DNA from: Actinotalea subterranea
Lineage (GTDB): Bacteria > Actinomycetota > Actinomycetes > Actinomycetales > Cellulomonadaceae
DNA length: 64,000 nt
NCBI RefSeq assembly: GCF_008364845.1
Contig: NZ_VTTP01000001.1
Span: 272,827 to 336,826, forward strand
Reading direction: 5' to 3'
A program made the translations under genes and the position numbers. How positions within the stretch are numbered: position 1 is the first letter of the stretch; every line of letters starts with the position of its first letter. The notes below the pieces were generated by a model. It saw only the letters and a program-made list of their open reading frames with translations. It was not told the origin of the DNA and did no database searches. Below are positions 25,070 to 34,126 of this stretch, one piece after another.

Positions 25070-26356
25070 ATGGTGCTCTTCGCTGATCGGGTCGACGCCG
25101 GCCGACGCCTCGCCGAGCGGCTGGGTCCGCTCCGTGCCCCCGACGTCGTGGTGCTCGGCCTGCCGCGCGGCGGTGTGCCCGTCGCCGCGGAGGTCGCCCG
25201 GGCGCTCGGCGCCCCGCTCGACGTGCTGGTGGTCCGCAAGCTGGGTGTCCCCGGCCGGCCCGAGCTCGCGATGGGGGCCATCGCCGAGGGCGGGGTGCGC
25301 GTCGTCGACGAGCGGATGGTCGCCAGCGCGGGCGTGACGGAGGGGGCCCTGGCCCGCGTCGAGGAGCGCGAGCGGGCCGAGCTCGACCGCAGGGTCGCGG
25401 CCCTGCGCCGTGGCCGGGCGCCGGTCGACCTGACGGGCCGCACCGCCGTCGTGGTCGACGACGGGGTCGCCACGGGGTCGACGGCCCGTGCAGCCTGCCG
25501 CGTGGCACGCCTGCTGGGTGCGCGACGCGTGGTCCTCGCCGTGCCGGTCGGCCCGCCCGAGGTCGTCGGGGCCGTCCCCGAGGCCGACGAGGTCGTGTGC
25601 GCCCGGACGCCGAGCCCGTTCCTCGCCGTCGGGCACCACTACCGGGACTTCCGCCCGACGTCGGACGACGACGTCGCGGCGATCCTGCACGGGAGCGGTC
25701 ACGAGGTCGCGTCCGACGTCGGCGTCCCGGTCGACGGGCGCGTGCTGGCGGGCCGCCTCGTGGTCCCGGCGGGCGCGCTGGGGGTCGTGGTGTTCGCGCA
25801 CGGGAGCGGGAGCGGGTGGTTGAGCCCGCGCAACCGGACGGTCGCGGCAGCCCTGGCGGACGCGGGGCTCGGCACACTCCTGGTCGACCTGCTCGACCGG
25901 GACGAGGCGATCGACAGCTCTCGCGGGGTCGACGTCGAGCTCCTCGCGGCACGCCTCTCGGCCGTCTCGGCCTGGCTCCTGGCCCGGCCCGACGTCCGTG
26001 CCGGCCTGGACGGGGGGCCGTTGCCGCTCGGGTGGTTCGGTGCCAGCACGGGTGCCGCTGCCGCGCTGTGGGCCGCCGCCGAGCCCGGCTCGCCCGTCCG
26101 CGCGATCGCGTCCCGCGGCGGACGCCCCGACCTCGCGACGGTGCGGCTCGGCGAGGTCCGGGCCCCGACGCTGCTCGTCGTGGGTGGTCGCGACGAGCAC
26201 GTCCTCGAGCTCAACAGCCGCGCCCAGTCCCGTCTGCGCTGCCCCAACCGGCTCGAGGTCGTCGCGGGCGCGACGCACCTGTTCGAGGAGCCCGGCGCGC
26301 TCGAGGAGGTCGCGCGGCTCTCCGTCGACTGGTTCACGCGACACCTGCCGACCTGA
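25070..26356 (+). CDS. Phosphoribosyltransferase-alpha/beta-hydrolase fusion protein
   Basis: A 428-residue two-domain protein. Residues ~1-215 are a type I phosphoribosyltransferase with VVVLGLPRGGVPVAAEVARA, LVVRKLGVPGRPELAMGAIA and the PRPP loop TAVVVDDGVATGSTARAA. Residues ~225-428 are a dienelactone-hydrolase-like alpha/beta fold with GVVVFAHGSGSGWLSPRN, a nucleophile elbow-like GWFGASTGAAAAL (Ser in GAST) and TLLVVGGRDEHVLELNS. The same fusion occurs in other actinobacteria, including (from memory) M. tuberculosis Rv0571c. The ATG is chosen for its AAGGA site; GTG codons 42-48 bases upstream are in frame but lie next to a TAGGGT promoter hexamer. Substrates are unknown. Confidence 0.87.
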   Translation: MVLFADRVDAGRRLAERLGPLRAPDVVVLGLPRGGVPVAAEVARALGAPLDVLVVRKLGVPGRPELAMGAIAEGGVRVVDERMVASAGVTEGALARVEERERAELDRRVAALRRGRAPVDLTGRTAVVVDDGVATGSTARAACRVARLLGARRVVLAVPVGPPEVVGAVPEADEVVCARTPSPFLAVGHHYRDFRPTSDDDVAAILHGSGHEVASDVGVPVDGRVLAGRLVVPAGALGVVVFAHGSGSGWLSPRNRTVAAALADAGLGTLLVDLLDRDEAIDSSRGVDVELLAARLSAVSAWLLARPDVRAGLDGGPLPLGWFGASTGAAAALWAAAEPGSPVRAIASRGGRPDLATVRLGEVRAPTLLVVGGRDEHVLELNSRAQSRLRCPNRLEVVAGATHLFEEPGALEEVARLSVDWFTRHLPT

Positions 26357-26415
26357 CGCCCCGTGTCACCGCCGTCCGCCATGATCGGGGGACACGGACG
26401 GGCGAGGGGGCACAG

Positions 26416-28407
26416 GTGCGAGCAGCAGGCGACCGCAGGCGGGTTCGGCACGGCGGCAGCGTTGGGGGGCACGGCGGCGTTGGGGGGCACGACGCGGCGC
26501 GGGCCCTGCCACGCGTCGCACGGCGGGCGCTCGTCGGCGTCCTGGGCGTCGCGCTGAGCGGCGGGCTGGCCGCGTGCACGGCCGGCCCGCCGAAGCCCGA
26601 CGACGTCGCGCGGGCGCTCGCCGACGGGATCGCCGCGGCGGACCTGGGCGACGTGGCGTTGAGCGGTGCGACGCCCGCCGAGGCGACCGAGCAGGCCGTG
26701 GCCGCGTACGCCGGCCTGGACCCGGACCTGCCCGCCGTCGAGGTCGGTGACATCACGGTCGATGACGAGGGGACGACGGCGACCGTCCCGCTCGACTTCA
26801 CCTGGGACCTGGACGCGAACGAGGCGGACTGGACGTATACGACGACCGCGCACCTCGACCTCGTGGACGACGCGTGGGTCGCGCGCTGGTCGTCGTTCCT
26901 GCTCGCGCCGGACCTGCGGGAGACGGAGACCCTGAGCCGACGGCGTGACGCGCCGGCCGAGCGCGCGACGGTGCTCGGCGCCGAGGGCGGCGAGGTGCTC
27001 GTGGAGCCCCGGGCGGTGCTGCGCCTGGGGGTCGACAAGACCCGGGTCGAGGCGCCGGGGCAGGCGGAGGCCGCCGCGCAGGTCGCAGCCGTCGTCGGTA
27101 TCGACCCCGCGGAGTACGCGGCGCGCGTCGCCGCGGCCGGCGAGAAGGCGTTCGTCGAGGCGATCGTCGTGCGCGAGGAGAACCCGGGACTCGACCTGGG
27201 GGCGTTCAGCGACATCGCCGGCGCGCTCTCGGTCAAGGACACGCTCCCGCTCGCACCGACGCGCCGGTTCGCGCGGCCGGTCCTCGGCACTGCGGGCCCG
27301 GCAACGGCGGAGATCGTCGAGGAGGCGGGTGGGGCCGTCGTGGCGGGCGACACCGTGGGGCTCTCCGGGCTCCAGCGTCAGTACGACGAGCAGCTGCGCG
27401 GGCTCCCGGGCTTCACGGTCCTGGCGACGGCCGCGGACACAGGGCAGGTCCGCGAGCTCTACCGCGTCGACCCGGTCGCCGGCGAGCCCCTCGTGACGAC
27501 TCTCGTCGCCGCCTACCAGGACGCCGCGGAGACGGTCCTCGAGGACGTCGCTCCCCCGAGCGCGATCGTCGTGATCCGGCCCTCGACCGGTGCGGTGCTC
27601 GCCGCGGCGAGCGGGCCGGGGGGCGAGGGCTACTCGACGGCGACGCTAGGCACCTACGCCCCGGGCTCGGTGTTCAAGGTCGTGAGCTCCCTCGCCGCGC
27701 TCCGTGCGGGCCTGACGCCGGCGAGCACCGTCGACTGCCCCGCGAGCACCGTCGTCGACGGGCGGACGTTCGAGAACTTCCCCGGCTACCCCGCGCAGGC
27801 CCTCGGCTCGATCCCGCTGCGCACGGCCGTCGCGCACTCGTGCAACACGGCGTTCATCGGTCTGCGGGAGCAGGTCCCGGCGACCGCGCTCACGGACGCG
27901 GCGGCAAGCCTGGGCCTCGGCGTCGAGGCCGACCTGGGCTACCCAACGTTCCTCGGCGCGGTCCCGTCCGACGCGACGGGGACGGACCACGCGGCGTCGA
28001 TGATCGGCCAGGGGCGCATCCAGGCGTCCCCGTTGGTCATGGCGGCCGTCGCCGCGTCCGTCGCGAGCGGGCACCGGGTGACGCCGTGGCTCGTCGGCCC
28101 GCAGGCGCCGCAGGCCCCCGAGGTCGCGACGCCGCTGACCGCCGAGGAGACGGCGGCGCTCCAGGAGATGCTGCGCGCCGTCGTCACGGAGGGCGGTGCG
28201 ACGTTCCTGCAGGACGTGCCGGCACCTGACGTGCTCGCCAAGACGGGCACAGCGCAGTACTCGGCCGACGGCGAGCTGCGCAACCACACGTGGATGGTCG
28301 CCGTGCACGGCGACGTCGCGATCTCGGTGTTCGTCGAGACCGGTGACTACGGCTCGACGACCTCGGGGCCCCTGCTCGAGGAGCTGCTCGCGCTCACCGG
28401 GCTGTGA
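26416..28407 (+). CDS. Penicillin-binding protein, transpeptidase lipoprotein with MecA-N-type domain
   Basis: A 663-residue class B-like PBP that cross-links peptidoglycan. After a Gly/His-rich head built on a short DNA repeat comes a hydrophobic segment with lipobox LAAC, so it is probably lipid-anchored. Residues ~60-190 form a MecA_N/NTF2-like domain, then the PBP dimer domain. The transpeptidase domain has the active-site PGSVFKVVSS (SxxK), SCNTAFIGL (SxN) and KTGTAQYS (KTG). The GTG start at 26416 follows a GAGGGGG run. It is not next to division genes, so it may be an accessory or beta-lactam-tolerant PBP. Confidence 0.87.
   Translation: MRAAGDRRRVRHGGSVGGHGGVGGHDAARALPRVARRALVGVLGVALSGGLAACTAGPPKPDDVARALADGIAAADLGDVALSGATPAEATEQAVAAYAGLDPDLPAVEVGDITVDDEGTTATVPLDFTWDLDANEADWTYTTTAHLDLVDDAWVARWSSFLLAPDLRETETLSRRRDAPAERATVLGAEGGEVLVEPRAVLRLGVDKTRVEAPGQAEAAAQVAAVVGIDPAEYAARVAAAGEKAFVEAIVVREENPGLDLGAFSDIAGALSVKDTLPLAPTRRFARPVLGTAGPATAEIVEEAGGAVVAGDTVGLSGLQRQYDEQLRGLPGFTVLATAADTGQVRELYRVDPVAGEPLVTTLVAAYQDAAETVLEDVAPPSAIVVIRPSTGAVLAAASGPGGEGYSTATLGTYAPGSVFKVVSSLAALRAGLTPASTVDCPASTVVDGRTFENFPGYPAQALGSIPLRTAVAHSCNTAFIGLREQVPATALTDAAASLGLGVEADLGYPTFLGAVPSDATGTDHAASMIGQGRIQASPLVMAAVAASVASGHRVTPWLVGPQAPQAPEVATPLTAEETAALQEMLRAVVTEGGATFLQDVPAPDVLAKTGTAQYSADGELRNHTWMVAVHGDVAISVFVETGDYGSTTSGPLLEELLALTGL
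26466..26500. repeat. Short tandem repeat in the PBP N-terminus
   Basis: The sequence GTTGGGGGGCACGGCGGC recurs in tandem, encoding SVGGHGG-VGGH in the head of the PBP before its signal segment. The unit is ~18 bases, so changes in copy number would stay in frame. Confidence 0.45.
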
Positions 28408-28439
28408 GGCTCGCCGGGCTGTAGCGCCCTCGGGGCCCG

Positions 28440-28814
28440 TCAGCGCCCGCGGAGCCGCTCGAGCACCCGCCGCTCGCGCTTGGTCGGCCGCCCCGCGCCG
28501 CGGTCACGCTGGGCGACGAGCGCGACCGTGCCCGGGGCCGGGGGCGGGGGCGTGTGGTCGACGAGGCACTGCGGCACGAGGGCGGCGCCGACCCGCTTCT
28601 CGATGACCTGCGTGACGACGACGACACGCTCGGGGCCGTCGCCGCGCACGCGCACCTCGTCGCCCACGGCGACCTGGGTCGCCGGCTTGGCGCGCTCTCC
28701 GTTGACGCGCACGTGACCCGAGCGGCACGCGGCGGCGGCGAGGGCACGGGTCCGGAAGAGGCGCACGGCCCAGGTCCAGCGGTCGACGCGCGTGCGGGTG
28801 AGCTCGGCGGTCAT
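28440..28814 (-). CDS. S4-domain RNA-binding protein (Hsp15-like)
   Basis: A 124-residue protein with an S4 domain at its N-terminus: RVDRWTWAVRLFRTRALAAA, then CRSGHVRVNGERAKPATQVA and VGDEVRVRG. A basic C-terminal tail (RGAGRPTKRERRVLERLRG) ends it, matching the Hsp15/YlmH-type small S4 proteins that bind ribosomal RNA and rescue stalled 50S subunits in E. coli. The ATG is six bases after a TAGCGT hexamer on the minus strand. Convergent with the PBP and divergent from marR. Confidence 0.87.
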   Translation of the reverse strand: MTAELTRTRVDRWTWAVRLFRTRALAAAACRSGHVRVNGERAKPATQVAVGDEVRVRGDGPERVVVVTQVIEKRVGAALVPQCLVDHTPPPPAPGTVALVAQRDRGAGRPTKRERRVLERLRGR

Positions 28815-28820
28815 GGGCCC

Positions 28821-28826
28821 ACGCTA
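28821..28826 (-). promoter_or_regulatory. Leaderless-type -10 hexamer for the S4 protein
   Basis: TAGCGT on the minus strand, six bases before the ATG, without a Shine-Dalgarno sequence. Confidence 0.45.
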
Positions 28827-28838
28827 CCGAGCGGGGTT

Positions 28839-28852
28839 GTTGTAGAATCAAC
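28839..28852. promoter_or_regulatory. MarR-type operator overlapping a -10 element
   Basis: GTTG-TAGAAT-CAAC, a palindrome with four-base arms within TTGTTGTAGAATCAACTA, set in an otherwise GC-rich gap. The centre TAGAAT can serve as a -10 for marR, whose ATG with a GAGGAG site lies 22 bases on. Binding by MarR itself would shut off its own promoter and, being 13 bases from it, the S4 promoter. Confidence 0.55.
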
Positions 28853-28873
28853 TACCTGCCCCCGAGGAGACCG

Positions 28874-29368
28874 ATGAGCCCCACGCACGAGCCGCGCTGG
28901 CTCACGCCCGAGGAGCTGCGCGCGTGGCTGCGCCTCCAGGCGGTCGTCGAGCTCCTGCCCGCCACGCTCGACGCCCAGCTCGGGCGTGACTCGGGCCTGA
29001 CGCACTACGAGTACCTCCTGCTCGCGATGCTCTCGGAGACGCCAGGCCGGACGCTGCGGATGTCCCAGCTCGCGTCCGCGACGAACGCGACGCTCCCCCG
29101 GCTCTCGCACGTCGTCAAGCGTCTCGAGGCGCGCGGGCTCGTCACTCGGCACCCGTGCACGGACGACCGTCGCGCGACGCTCGCGCGGCTGACCGACGCG
29201 GGCTGGGACACCGTCGTCGCGAGCGCACCCGGCCACGTCGAGACGGTGCGACGCCACGTCATGGACGTGCTCACGCCCGCCCAGGTCGAGCAGCTGTCCA
29301 CGATCGCGGCCGCCGTCGGGCGGTCCCTGGACCCGGAGGGGCGGCTCTACGCCCTGACCGGCGACTAG
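28874..29368 (+). CDS. MarR family transcriptional regulator
   Basis: A 164-residue winged-helix regulator. The helix-turn-helix is in LRMSQLASATNATLPRLSHV, followed by the wing VKRLEARGLVTRHPCTDDRR with the conserved DxR (DDRRATL). N- and C-terminal helices form the dimer interface. It starts at ATG with a GAGGAGA site. Its own palindrome lies just upstream, pointing to autoregulation. The next gene is an amidohydrolase with its own promoter. The ligand is unknown. Confidence 0.92.
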   Translation: MSPTHEPRWLTPEELRAWLRLQAVVELLPATLDAQLGRDSGLTHYEYLLLAMLSETPGRTLRMSQLASATNATLPRLSHVVKRLEARGLVTRHPCTDDRRATLARLTDAGWDTVVASAPGHVETVRRHVMDVLTPAQVEQLSTIAAAVGRSLDPEGRLYALTGD

Positions 29369-29371
29369 CCT
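29366..29371 (+). promoter_or_regulatory. Leaderless-type -10 hexamer for the amidohydrolase
   Basis: TAGCCT, overlapping the marR stop codon, seven bases before the ATG at 29379. Confidence 0.5.
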
Positions 29372-29378
29372 GGCAGGC

Positions 29379-30620
29379 ATGGTCCACCGCACCCCCGGAA
29401 CACCGTCCGTCGTCGCCGTCACCGGGGGGTACGTGGTCCCCGTCTGCGCACCCCCCATCCCCGGCGGCACGGTCGTCGTGGTCGACGGCCGGATCACCGC
29501 CGTCGGCGTGGACGTCGAGGTGCCGGACGGCGCACGCGTGATCGACGCGACCGGCCGGTGGGTGCTCCCCGGGTTCGTCGAGGCGCACGGGCACGTCGGC
29601 ATCGCCGAGGAGGGCGAGGGGGCGGCCGGCGACGACGTGAACGAGATGACGGGCCCCGACATGGCCGCGGTCCGGGCGATCGACGCGATCAACATCGACG
29701 ACGAGGGCTTCCGCGACGCGCTGCTCGGCGGGATCACGTCCGTCGTCGTCAAGCCGGGCTCGGGCAACCCGATCGGCGGGCAGACCGTCGCGATCAAGAC
29801 GTGGGGCGGGCGAACGATCGACGAGCAGGTCATCTCGGACGCCGTCTCCATCAAGTCGGCCCTCGGGGAGAACCCGAAGCGCGTGTACGGCGCCAAGAAG
29901 CAGACGCCCGCGACCCGCCTCGGCACGGCACGCGTCATCCGCGAGGCGTTCGTCCGCGCGGAGCACTACCGGGCCGCACGCGCCGCAGCCCTGAGCAAGG
30001 GTGAGCCGTTCGCGCGCGACCTCGGGCTCGAGGCCCTCGTCCGCGTGCTCGACGGCGAGCTCGCGTGGGACCAGCACTGCCACCGGCACGACGACATCGC
30101 GACGGCCGTGCGCCTCGCCGACGAGTTCGGCTACCGCCTCGTGGTCAACCACGGCACGGAGGGTCACAAGATCGCCGACGTCCTCGCCGAGCGCGGCATC
30201 CCCGTGATCTTCGGGCCGCTGTTCACCAGCAGGTCGAAGGTCGAGCTGCGGGACCGGTCCATCGCGAACCTCGCGACGCTCGCGGCCGCCGGCGTGCGCG
30301 TGGCGATCACGACGGACCACCCCGTGGTGCCCGTGAACTTCCTCGTGCACCAGGCGACCCTGGCCGTGAAGGAGGGGTTGCCGCGGTCGACCGCGCTCGA
30401 GGCCCTCACCGTGAACCCTGCGGCGATCCTCGGGCTCGACGCGCGTGTCGGCGCCCTGGCCCCGGGCCGTGACGGCGACGTCGTCGTGTGGTCCGGGGAC
30501 CCGCTCGACGTGCATGCGCGCGTCGAGCGGGTCCTCATCGAGGGCGTCGAGGTCTACGGCTCCGACGACGCCGGGGGCACGCCCCGGGTCGTGGAGCGCG
30601 CGGAGCGTTTCCGCCGCTGA
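29379..30620 (+). CDS. Amidohydrolase (imidazolonepropionase-like)
   Basis: A 413-residue metal-dependent amidohydrolase. The TIM-barrel metal site is seen in GRWVLPGFVEAHGHVG (HxH near residue 68), DQHCHRHDDIATA, VVNHGTEGHKI and the catalytic Asp in VAITTDHPVV. A C-terminal strand region (GRDGDVVVWSGDPLDVHARV) completes the composite beta-sandwich. The closest described group is the imidazolonepropionase-like, cytosolic amidohydrolases. No His-degradation genes are adjacent, so the histidine pathway is unlikely. It has a leaderless-type start. The substrate is unknown. Confidence 0.85.
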   Translation: MVHRTPGTPSVVAVTGGYVVPVCAPPIPGGTVVVVDGRITAVGVDVEVPDGARVIDATGRWVLPGFVEAHGHVGIAEEGEGAAGDDVNEMTGPDMAAVRAIDAINIDDEGFRDALLGGITSVVVKPGSGNPIGGQTVAIKTWGGRTIDEQVISDAVSIKSALGENPKRVYGAKKQTPATRLGTARVIREAFVRAEHYRAARAAALSKGEPFARDLGLEALVRVLDGELAWDQHCHRHDDIATAVRLADEFGYRLVVNHGTEGHKIADVLAERGIPVIFGPLFTSRSKVELRDRSIANLATLAAAGVRVAITTDHPVVPVNFLVHQATLAVKEGLPRSTALEALTVNPAAILGLDARVGALAPGRDGDVVVWSGDPLDVHARVERVLIEGVEVYGSDDAGGTPRVVERAERFRR

Positions 30621-30635
30621 GGCGGGAGCGCCCCG

Positions 30636-32336
30636 TCAGCGCCGGCGGCGGTGGGCGAGGTAGTACTCGATGAGCCCGCGCGTCGACGGGTCCTGGGCGT
30701 CGAGCGCCGCGGCGTCGCCCGCGACCGCCGGGGCGATCTGGTTGGCCAGGACCTTGCCGAGCTCGACACCCCACTGGTCGAACGAGTCGATGCCCCAGAC
30801 GATGCCCTGGACGAACGTGATGTGCTCGTAGAGCGCGATGAGCTGGCCGAGCACCGCGGGCGTGAGCGCGGGCGCCATGATCGAGGTCGTGGGGCGGTTG
30901 CCGCCGAACACGCGCGCCGGCACGATCTCCTCGGCCGTGCCCTCGGCGCGCACCTCGTCCGCCGTCTTGCCGAACGCGAGCGCCTTGGTCTGGGCGAAGA
31001 AGTTCGCGAGGAAGAGCTCGTGCACGTCGGGGGCGCCCGGGGCGGCCTGGTCGACGAGCGGGTGGGCGGGGGTTGCGACGGCGATGAAGTCCGCCGGGAC
31101 GAGCCGCGTGCCCTGGTGGATGAGCTGGTAGAACGCGTGCTGCCCGTTGGTGCCGGGCTCGCCCCAGAAGACCTCGCCCGTGTCCGTGGTCACGGGCGTC
31201 CCGTCCCAGCGCACGGACTTGCCGTTGGACTCCATGGTCAGCTGCTGCAGGTAGGCCGCGAAGCGGTGCAGGTACTGCGCGTAGGGCAGCACGGCGTGCG
31301 TGTGCGCGCCGAGGAAGTTCACGTACCAGACGTTGAGCAGGCCCATGAGGACGGGCACGTTGCGCTCGAACGGCACGGTGCGCAGGTGCTCGTCGACGGA
31401 GTGCATCCCGGCGAGGAGGTCGCGGAACCCGTCCGGGCCGATGGCCACGGCCAGGGACGTGCCGATCGCGGAGTCGAGCGAGTAGCGTCCGCCGACCCAG
31501 TCCCAGAAGCCGAAGGCGTTCTGGGGGTCGATGCCGAACGCGGCGACCTTGTCGAGCGCCGTCGAGACGGCGACGAAGTGCTTCGCGACCGCGGCCGACC
31601 GCGCGTCGTCGGTGTCCTCGATCGCGCCCGCGGCGACGAGGCCCGTCCACATCCACTGACGCGCGAGGCGCGCGTTGGTGAGGGTCTCGAGCGTGCCGAA
31701 CGTCTTCGACGCGACGATGAAGAGCGTCGTCGTCGGGTCCAGGTCGCGCAGCGTCTCGGCGACGTCGGTCGGGTCGATGTTCGAGACGAACCGCAGCTCG
31801 ACGTGGTCGGCGGCGTAGGGCTTGAGGGCCTCGTAGGCCATCACGGGGCCAAGGTCGGACCCGCCGATGCCGATGTTGACGACCGTGCGGATCGGGGCGC
31901 CGGTGACGCCCGTCCACTCGCCGCTGCGCACACGCTCCGCGAACGCGAAGACCTTGGCGAGCTCGGCCTGCACGTCGGCGTCGACGTCCTGGCCGTCGAC
32001 GACGAGGCGCGGGTTCGCCGACGCCGGACGTCGCAGCGCGGTGTGGAGCACGGCTCGGTTCTCGGTCACGTTGATGTGCTCGCCGGCGAGCATCGCGGCA
32101 ATGCGGCCCTCGAGGTCGACCTCGTGGGCGAGCCGCACGAGGATCTCGAGCGTCTCGTCGGTGACGAGGTTCTTCGAGAGGTCCACGTGGAGGTCGCCGA
32201 CCCCGTGGCTCAGGCGTCCCGCGCGCTGTGGGTCGGCTGCGAACCAGCCGCGCAGGTCGGGCGTGAAGGCGGCCCGGTGCGCGGTCAGCGCGGCCCAGGC
32301 ACTCGTGGTCGTGGCGTCGACGGGTGGGGTGATCAC
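30636..32336 (-). CDS. pgi: Glucose-6-phosphate isomerase
   Basis: A 566-residue PGI interconverting glucose-6-phosphate and fructose-6-phosphate. Signature segments are [52 protein letters not shown], the catalytic Glu region [20 protein letters not shown] and the C-terminal [14 protein letters not shown]. The GTG start follows a strong AGGAGGA site eight bases upstream, and a TACGGT hexamer lies ~30 bases before that. It is convergent with the amidohydrolase and divergent from the GNAT gene. No other glycolytic gene is adjacent. Confidence 0.97.
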   Translation of the reverse strand: MITPPVDATTTSAWAALTAHRAAFTPDLRGWFAADPQRAGRLSHGVGDLHVDLSKNLVTDETLEILVRLAHEVDLEGRIAAMLAGEHINVTENRAVLHTALRRPASANPRLVVDGQDVDADVQAELAKVFAFAERVRSGEWTGVTGAPIRTVVNIGIGGSDLGPVMAYEALKPYAADHVELRFVSNIDPTDVAETLRDLDPTTTLFIVASKTFGTLETLTNARLARQWMWTGLVAAGAIEDTDDARSAAVAKHFVAVSTALDKVAAFGIDPQNAFGFWDWVGGRYSLDSAIGTSLAVAIGPDGFRDLLAGMHSVDEHLRTVPFERNVPVLMGLLNVWYVNFLGAHTHAVLPYAQYLHRFAAYLQQLTMESNGKSVRWDGTPVTTDTGEVFWGEPGTNGQHAFYQLIHQGTRLVPADFIAVATPAHPLVDQAAPGAPDVHELFLANFFAQTKALAFGKTADEVRAEGTAEEIVPARVFGGNRPTTSIMAPALTPAVLGQLIALYEHITFVQGIVWGIDSFDQWGVELGKVLANQIAPAVAGDAAALDAQDPSTRGLIEYYLAHRRRR

Positions 32337-32480
32337 GTGGCTTCCTCCTGCGGGACGGTCGGCTCCACCGTATTGCCCGGCGGCGGCGTAGGACACCGGA
32401 CCTGGTACCCGTGCGACGATGCCGGGCGTGTGCTCGCCGCCGTGGGGCGAGCACCGGCGCGCGAGGAGCATGGAGGACGC

Positions 32481-32987
32481 ATGGGCGGGATCGGGGTCCG
32501 GGCGATGACTGCGGCCGACTGGCCGGCCGTCGGCGAGATCTACGCGGAGGGCATCGCCTCGGGCGACGCGACCTTCGAGACGTCGGTCCCCTCGTGGGAG
32601 ACGTGGGACGCGTCCCACGTGCCGGCGCACCGGTTCGTGGCGGTGGGCGACGACGACCCCGCGCGTGTCCTGGGCTGGGCCGCGTGCAGCGCGGTGAGCA
32701 GCCGGTGCGTGTACGCCGGGGTCCTCGAGAGCAGCGTCTACGTGGCCGCGGCCGCCCAGCGGCGCGGCGTCGGCTCGGCGCTCATGCGCGCGCTCGTCAC
32801 GTCGACCGAGGCCGACGGCGTGTGGAGCCTCCAGGCGGGGGTGTTCCCCGAGAACGTGGCGAGCCTCGCGCTGCACGAGCGGCACGGGTTCCGCACGATC
32901 GGCCGGCGTGAGCGGATGGGTCGCCACGGGGACACGTGGCGCGACGTCGTGCTGCTCGAGCGGCGGAGCGGCGTCGTCGGCGTGTAG
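32481..32987 (+). CDS. GNAT N-acetyltransferase (phosphinothricin acetyltransferase-like)
   Basis: A 168-residue GNAT enzyme. Its N-terminus ([38 protein letters not shown]) matches the phosphinothricin/methionine-sulfoximine acetyltransferase branch. The acetyl-CoA loop is [19 protein letters not shown] (Q/RxxGxG), and the C-terminus [20 protein letters not shown] is the usual motif B. The ATG has GGAGG seven bases upstream. Family members acetylate glutamate analogues such as phosphinothricin or methionine derivatives; the cellular substrate here is not shown by sequence. Confidence 0.87.
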   Translation: MGGIGVRAMTAADWPAVGEIYAEGIASGDATFETSVPSWETWDASHVPAHRFVAVGDDDPARVLGWAACSAVSSRCVYAGVLESSVYVAAAAQRRGVGSALMRALVTSTEADGVWSLQAGVFPENVASLALHERHGFRTIGRRERMGRHGDTWRDVVLLERRSGVVGV

Positions 32988-33027
32988 GGGTTCTCCTCCT
33001 CGACGCGCGGGCCGCGCTCGTGGTGCC

Positions 33028-33033
33028 TAGCGT
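33028..33033 (+). promoter_or_regulatory. Leaderless-type -10 hexamer for DUF72
   Basis: TAGCGT, seven bases before the ATG at 33041, with no Shine-Dalgarno sequence. Confidence 0.5.
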
Positions 33034-33040
33034 GGCGCGC

Positions 33041-33880
33041 ATGGGCGACGTCCGGATCGGGATCTCGGGCTGGCGGTACGCACCGTGGCGCGGGACGTTC
33101 TACCCGAGGGGCCTGCCGCAGAGGCTCGAACTCGCGCACGCGTCCGGCCTCCTCTCGACGATCGAGATCAACGGCTCGTTCTACGCGCTCCAGCGGCCGA
33201 CGAGCTATCAGGCCTGGTACGCCCAGACGCCGGCCGACTTCCTGTTCTCGGTCAAGGGCGGCCGCTTCATCACGCACATGCTCAAGCTGCGCGGCGTCGA
33301 GCAGGCCCTGGCGAACTTCTTCGCCTCGGGCGTCCTCGCGCTGGAGGAGAAGCTCGGGCCCCTGCTGTGGCAGCTCCCGCCGCGGCTCGGCTACGACCCG
33401 GCGCGGCTCGCCGCGTTCTTCGACCTCCTGCCCCGCTCCACCGGGGCTGCCGCGGCGCTGGCCGCGGGGCACGACGAGCGCCTCGACGGGCGCGCATGGA
33501 CGACGACGTCCGCGGACCGGCGGCTGCGCCACGTCCTGGAGGTGCGCCACGAGTCGTTCCTCGACCCCGGCCTGCCGGACCTCGCGAAGGCGCACGACGT
33601 GGGGCTCGTGGTCGCCGACACGGCGGGGAGGTGGCCGTTGATCGAGGAGCCGACGAGCGACCTCGTGTACGTGCGCCTGCACGGCGACACCGAGCTCTAC
33701 GTGAGCGGGTACGACGACGCCGCGCTCGACGTGTGGGCCGCGAAGGTGCGCGGATGGGCGGCGTCGGGCCACGACGTGCTCGTGTACTTCGACAACGACG
33801 CCAAGGTCCACGCGCCGTACGACGCGCAGCGGCTCGCGGCCCGGCTCGGCGTAGGCCCATCGTCCCTGAGGATTGCCTAA
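33041..33880 (+). CDS. DUF72 domain-containing protein
   Basis: A 279-residue DUF72 (YecE-like) protein with a TIM-barrel fold. Typical segments are IGISGWRYAPWRGTFYP, STIEINGSFYALQRPTSYQA, FLFSVKGGRFITHMLKL, GPLLWQLPPRLGYDPARL, LEVRHESFLDPGL and the C-terminal VYFDNDAKVHAPYDA. The biochemical role of the family is not established. The stop codon lies inside the IdeR-like box that precedes feoA, so the feo control site uses the end of this gene. It has its own leaderless-type promoter. Confidence 0.9.
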   Translation: MGDVRIGISGWRYAPWRGTFYPRGLPQRLELAHASGLLSTIEINGSFYALQRPTSYQAWYAQTPADFLFSVKGGRFITHMLKLRGVEQALANFFASGVLALEEKLGPLLWQLPPRLGYDPARLAAFFDLLPRSTGAAAALAAGHDERLDGRAWTTTSADRRLRHVLEVRHESFLDPGLPDLAKAHDVGLVVADTAGRWPLIEEPTSDLVYVRLHGDTELYVSGYDDAALDVWAAKVRGWAASGHDVLVYFDNDAKVHAPYDAQRLAARLGVGPSSLRIA

Positions 33881-33885
33881 CCTCA
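33867..33885. promoter_or_regulatory. IdeR/DtxR iron box of the feo operon
   Basis: TGAGGATTGCCTAACCTCA, a 19-base near-palindrome with TGAGG/CCTCA arms. It matches the right half of the DtxR/IdeR consensus (TTAGGTTAGCCTAACCTAA) closely. It ends four bases before the TACGGT -10 element of feoA, so Fe-bound repressor would block RNA polymerase. Confidence 0.72.
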
Positions 33886-33889
33886 TCTC

Positions 33890-33895
33890 TACGGT
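33890..33895 (+). promoter_or_regulatory. Leaderless-type -10 hexamer for feoA
   Basis: TACGGT, six bases before the feoA ATG, immediately downstream of the iron box. Confidence 0.5.
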
Positions 33896-33901
33896 CGAGG
33901 T

Positions 33902-34126
33902 ATGCACCTCGGCAGCTGCCCGGTCGACGAGGACGTCGAGGTCGTCGAGGTCGACGTCCCGTCCGGGACCCGCCTGCGCCTGCACGAGGTGGGCATCCGG
34001 GTGGGCACGACCGTCCGTGTGAGCCAGCGCGCCCCGTTCGGCGGACGGGTCGTGGCGGTCGGCGCGTCACGGCTCGCCGTGGACCGGGCCACTGCCGGTC
34101 GGATCGCCGTACGGCCGCTGCCATGA
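33902..34126 (+). CDS. feoA: Ferrous iron transport protein A
   Basis: A 74-residue SH3-like FeoA protein (RLRLHEVGIRVGTTVRVSQR followed by FGGRVVAVGASRLAVDR) that assists FeoB at the inner face of the membrane. It is the first gene of feoA-feoB-feoC. Its TGA overlaps the feoB ATG (ATGA). An IdeR-like box and a -10 element lie directly upstream, so expression should rise when iron is scarce. Confidence 0.9.
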   Translation: MHLGSCPVDEDVEVVEVDVPSGTRLRLHEVGIRVGTTVRVSQRAPFGGRVVAVGASRLAVDRATAGRIAVRPLP

